This document shows positions 63,525-64,000 of a stretch of DNA of 64,000 bases, piece after piece. The first letter of the stretch is position 1; each line of letters opens with the position of its first letter. The position numbers and the translations under genes are program-made. Source of the stretch: Prolixibacteraceae bacterium JC049 (lineage in GTDB: Bacteria; Bacteroidota; Bacteroidia; Bacteroidales; Prolixibacteraceae); NCBI GenBank assembly GCA_023369685.1, contig SACZ01000004.1, positions 186,001 through 250,000 of the forward strand. The letters are read 5' to 3'. The notes beneath the pieces were generated by a model, which was not told the origin of the DNA, searched no databases, and saw only the letters and a list, made by a program, of their open reading frames with translations.

Positions 63525-64000
63525 ATGATCACATTAGGAATCGACCTTGGAAGCTCTTCTGTAAAAGCTTCTTTATTTAATACTAGCAATGGATCAACCA
63601 TTGCCAGCACATTTTTTCCAAAAAAAGAGATGCCAATCAGTTCGGAAATACCGGGATGGGCAGAGCAGGCACCTACCCTTTGGTGGGACAACACATGCAA
63701 GGCAATTACTGAAGTTCTAGATATAGCAAAATGCAATAAAAACGATATTACTGCCATTGGAATAACCTACCAAATGCATGGTTTGGTAGCTCTAAATAAC
63801 GAAGGAGTGCCTGTTCATGATGCCATTATTTGGTGCGACAGCAGAGCAGTTGAATTAGGACAAGCAGCATTTAATGAATTAGGAGAAGCATTCTGTTTAG
63901 AGAACTTTCTGAATTCTCCTGGAAACTTTACTGCATCTAAGTTAAAGTGGTTAAAAGACAACAAGCCAGAGCTATTCAAGCAGATATACAAAATTATGCT
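63525..64000 (+). CDS. xylB: xylulokinase (FGGY family), N-terminal part
   Basis: The gene runs off the end of the window; 158 codons are visible. MITLGIDLGSSSVKASLF is the FGGY phosphate-binding start. ITYQMHGLVALN and AIIWCDSRAVELG are typical of Bacteroidetes xylulokinases, and the later LNSPGNFTASKLKWLK also fits. It phosphorylates D-xylulose to xylulose 5-phosphate. Other FGGY substrates cannot be fully excluded without the C-terminal half. Confidence 0.85.
   Translation, partial: MITLGIDLGSSSVKASLFNTSNGSTIASTFFPKKEMPISSEIPGWAEQAPTLWWDNTCKAITEVLDIAKCNKNDITAIGITYQMHGLVALNNEGVPVHDAIIWCDSRAVELGQAAFNELGEAFCLENFLNSPGNFTASKLKWLKDNKPELFKQIYKIM

Noticed and set aside
1-64000. CRISPR array, prophage or integrative element
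   Set aside because: No regularly spaced identical repeats, no integrase, and no phage structural or conjugation genes were found.

Overview
The window reads as a chromosomal stretch of a low-GC Bacteroidota (Bacteroidetes), most likely a marine or sediment member of the Marinilabiliales; that placement is inferred from gene content, not computed. Seen directly: promoters of the Bacteroidetes type (TTTG, 19-20 bases, TAnnTTTG), almost no Shine-Dalgarno sequences, a secreted protease with a type IX secretion tail, a very large LptD-like outer-membrane protein, PyrB/PyrI, and a Na+-pumping methylmalonyl-CoA decarboxylase operon. No CRISPR array, prophage, rRNA or tRNA was found. The one clear mobile-type gene is a frameshifted IS200/RAYT-like transposase.

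Layout. 1-8.6 kb: end of a PfkB kinase, clpC, gyrA, and a tandem duplication of a secreted TPR protein. 8.7-17.6 kb: leucine-rich repeat protein, zinc ribbon, small ORF, methylglyoxal synthase, trpB behind a Trp-rich leader peptide and attenuator, a serine hydrolase, pyrK-pyrD, an XRE regulator and a 0.9-kb non-coding region carrying four TGTTTACA octamers. 17.6-31.7 kb: envelope and secretion genes (metallophosphoesterase, a 949-residue metallopeptidase/propeller/barrel protein, lysyl-endopeptidase-like protease, lptD, amidase, MCE protein) plus a free-standing archaeal-type ThrRS editing domain, an antiporter and ridA. 31.9-38.5 kb: dnaA, a DMT transporter, a YigZ protein, pyrB-pyrI behind a PyrL-like leader with an internal terminator, and a saccharopine-dehydrogenase-like gene.

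38.6-53.4 kb: one long cobalamin operon behind a canonical promoter and cobalamin riboswitch. It holds a cobalt chelatase (cbiX), a cobalt ECF importer (cbiMNQO), and the early cobalt-insertion (anaerobic) corrin pathway from uroporphyrinogen III to adenosylcobyric acid (cysG-like fusion, cbiL, H, F, G, D, J, E/T, C, A, cobO, cobQ). The nucleotide-loop genes (cbiB, cobU, cobS, cobT) are not here. 53.4-54.1 kb: transposase pseudogene flanked by a long hairpin and a run of REP-like palindromes.

54.1-64 kb: idi, then the methylmalonyl-CoA epimerase / decarboxylase operon (mce-mmdA-oadG-bccp-oadB), in which OadB carries an extra secreted N-terminal domain, a CoA-transferase, a GntR regulator, a metallopeptidase-like lipoprotein and the start of xylB. 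The propionate branch (methylmalonyl-CoA epimerase, decarboxylase, CoA transfer) depends on B12 through methylmalonyl-CoA mutase, so the two largest gene groups are metabolically linked. Two amino-acid/nucleotide loci (trpB and pyrBI) appear to be controlled by leader-ORF attenuation, which is the most interesting regulatory theme in the window.
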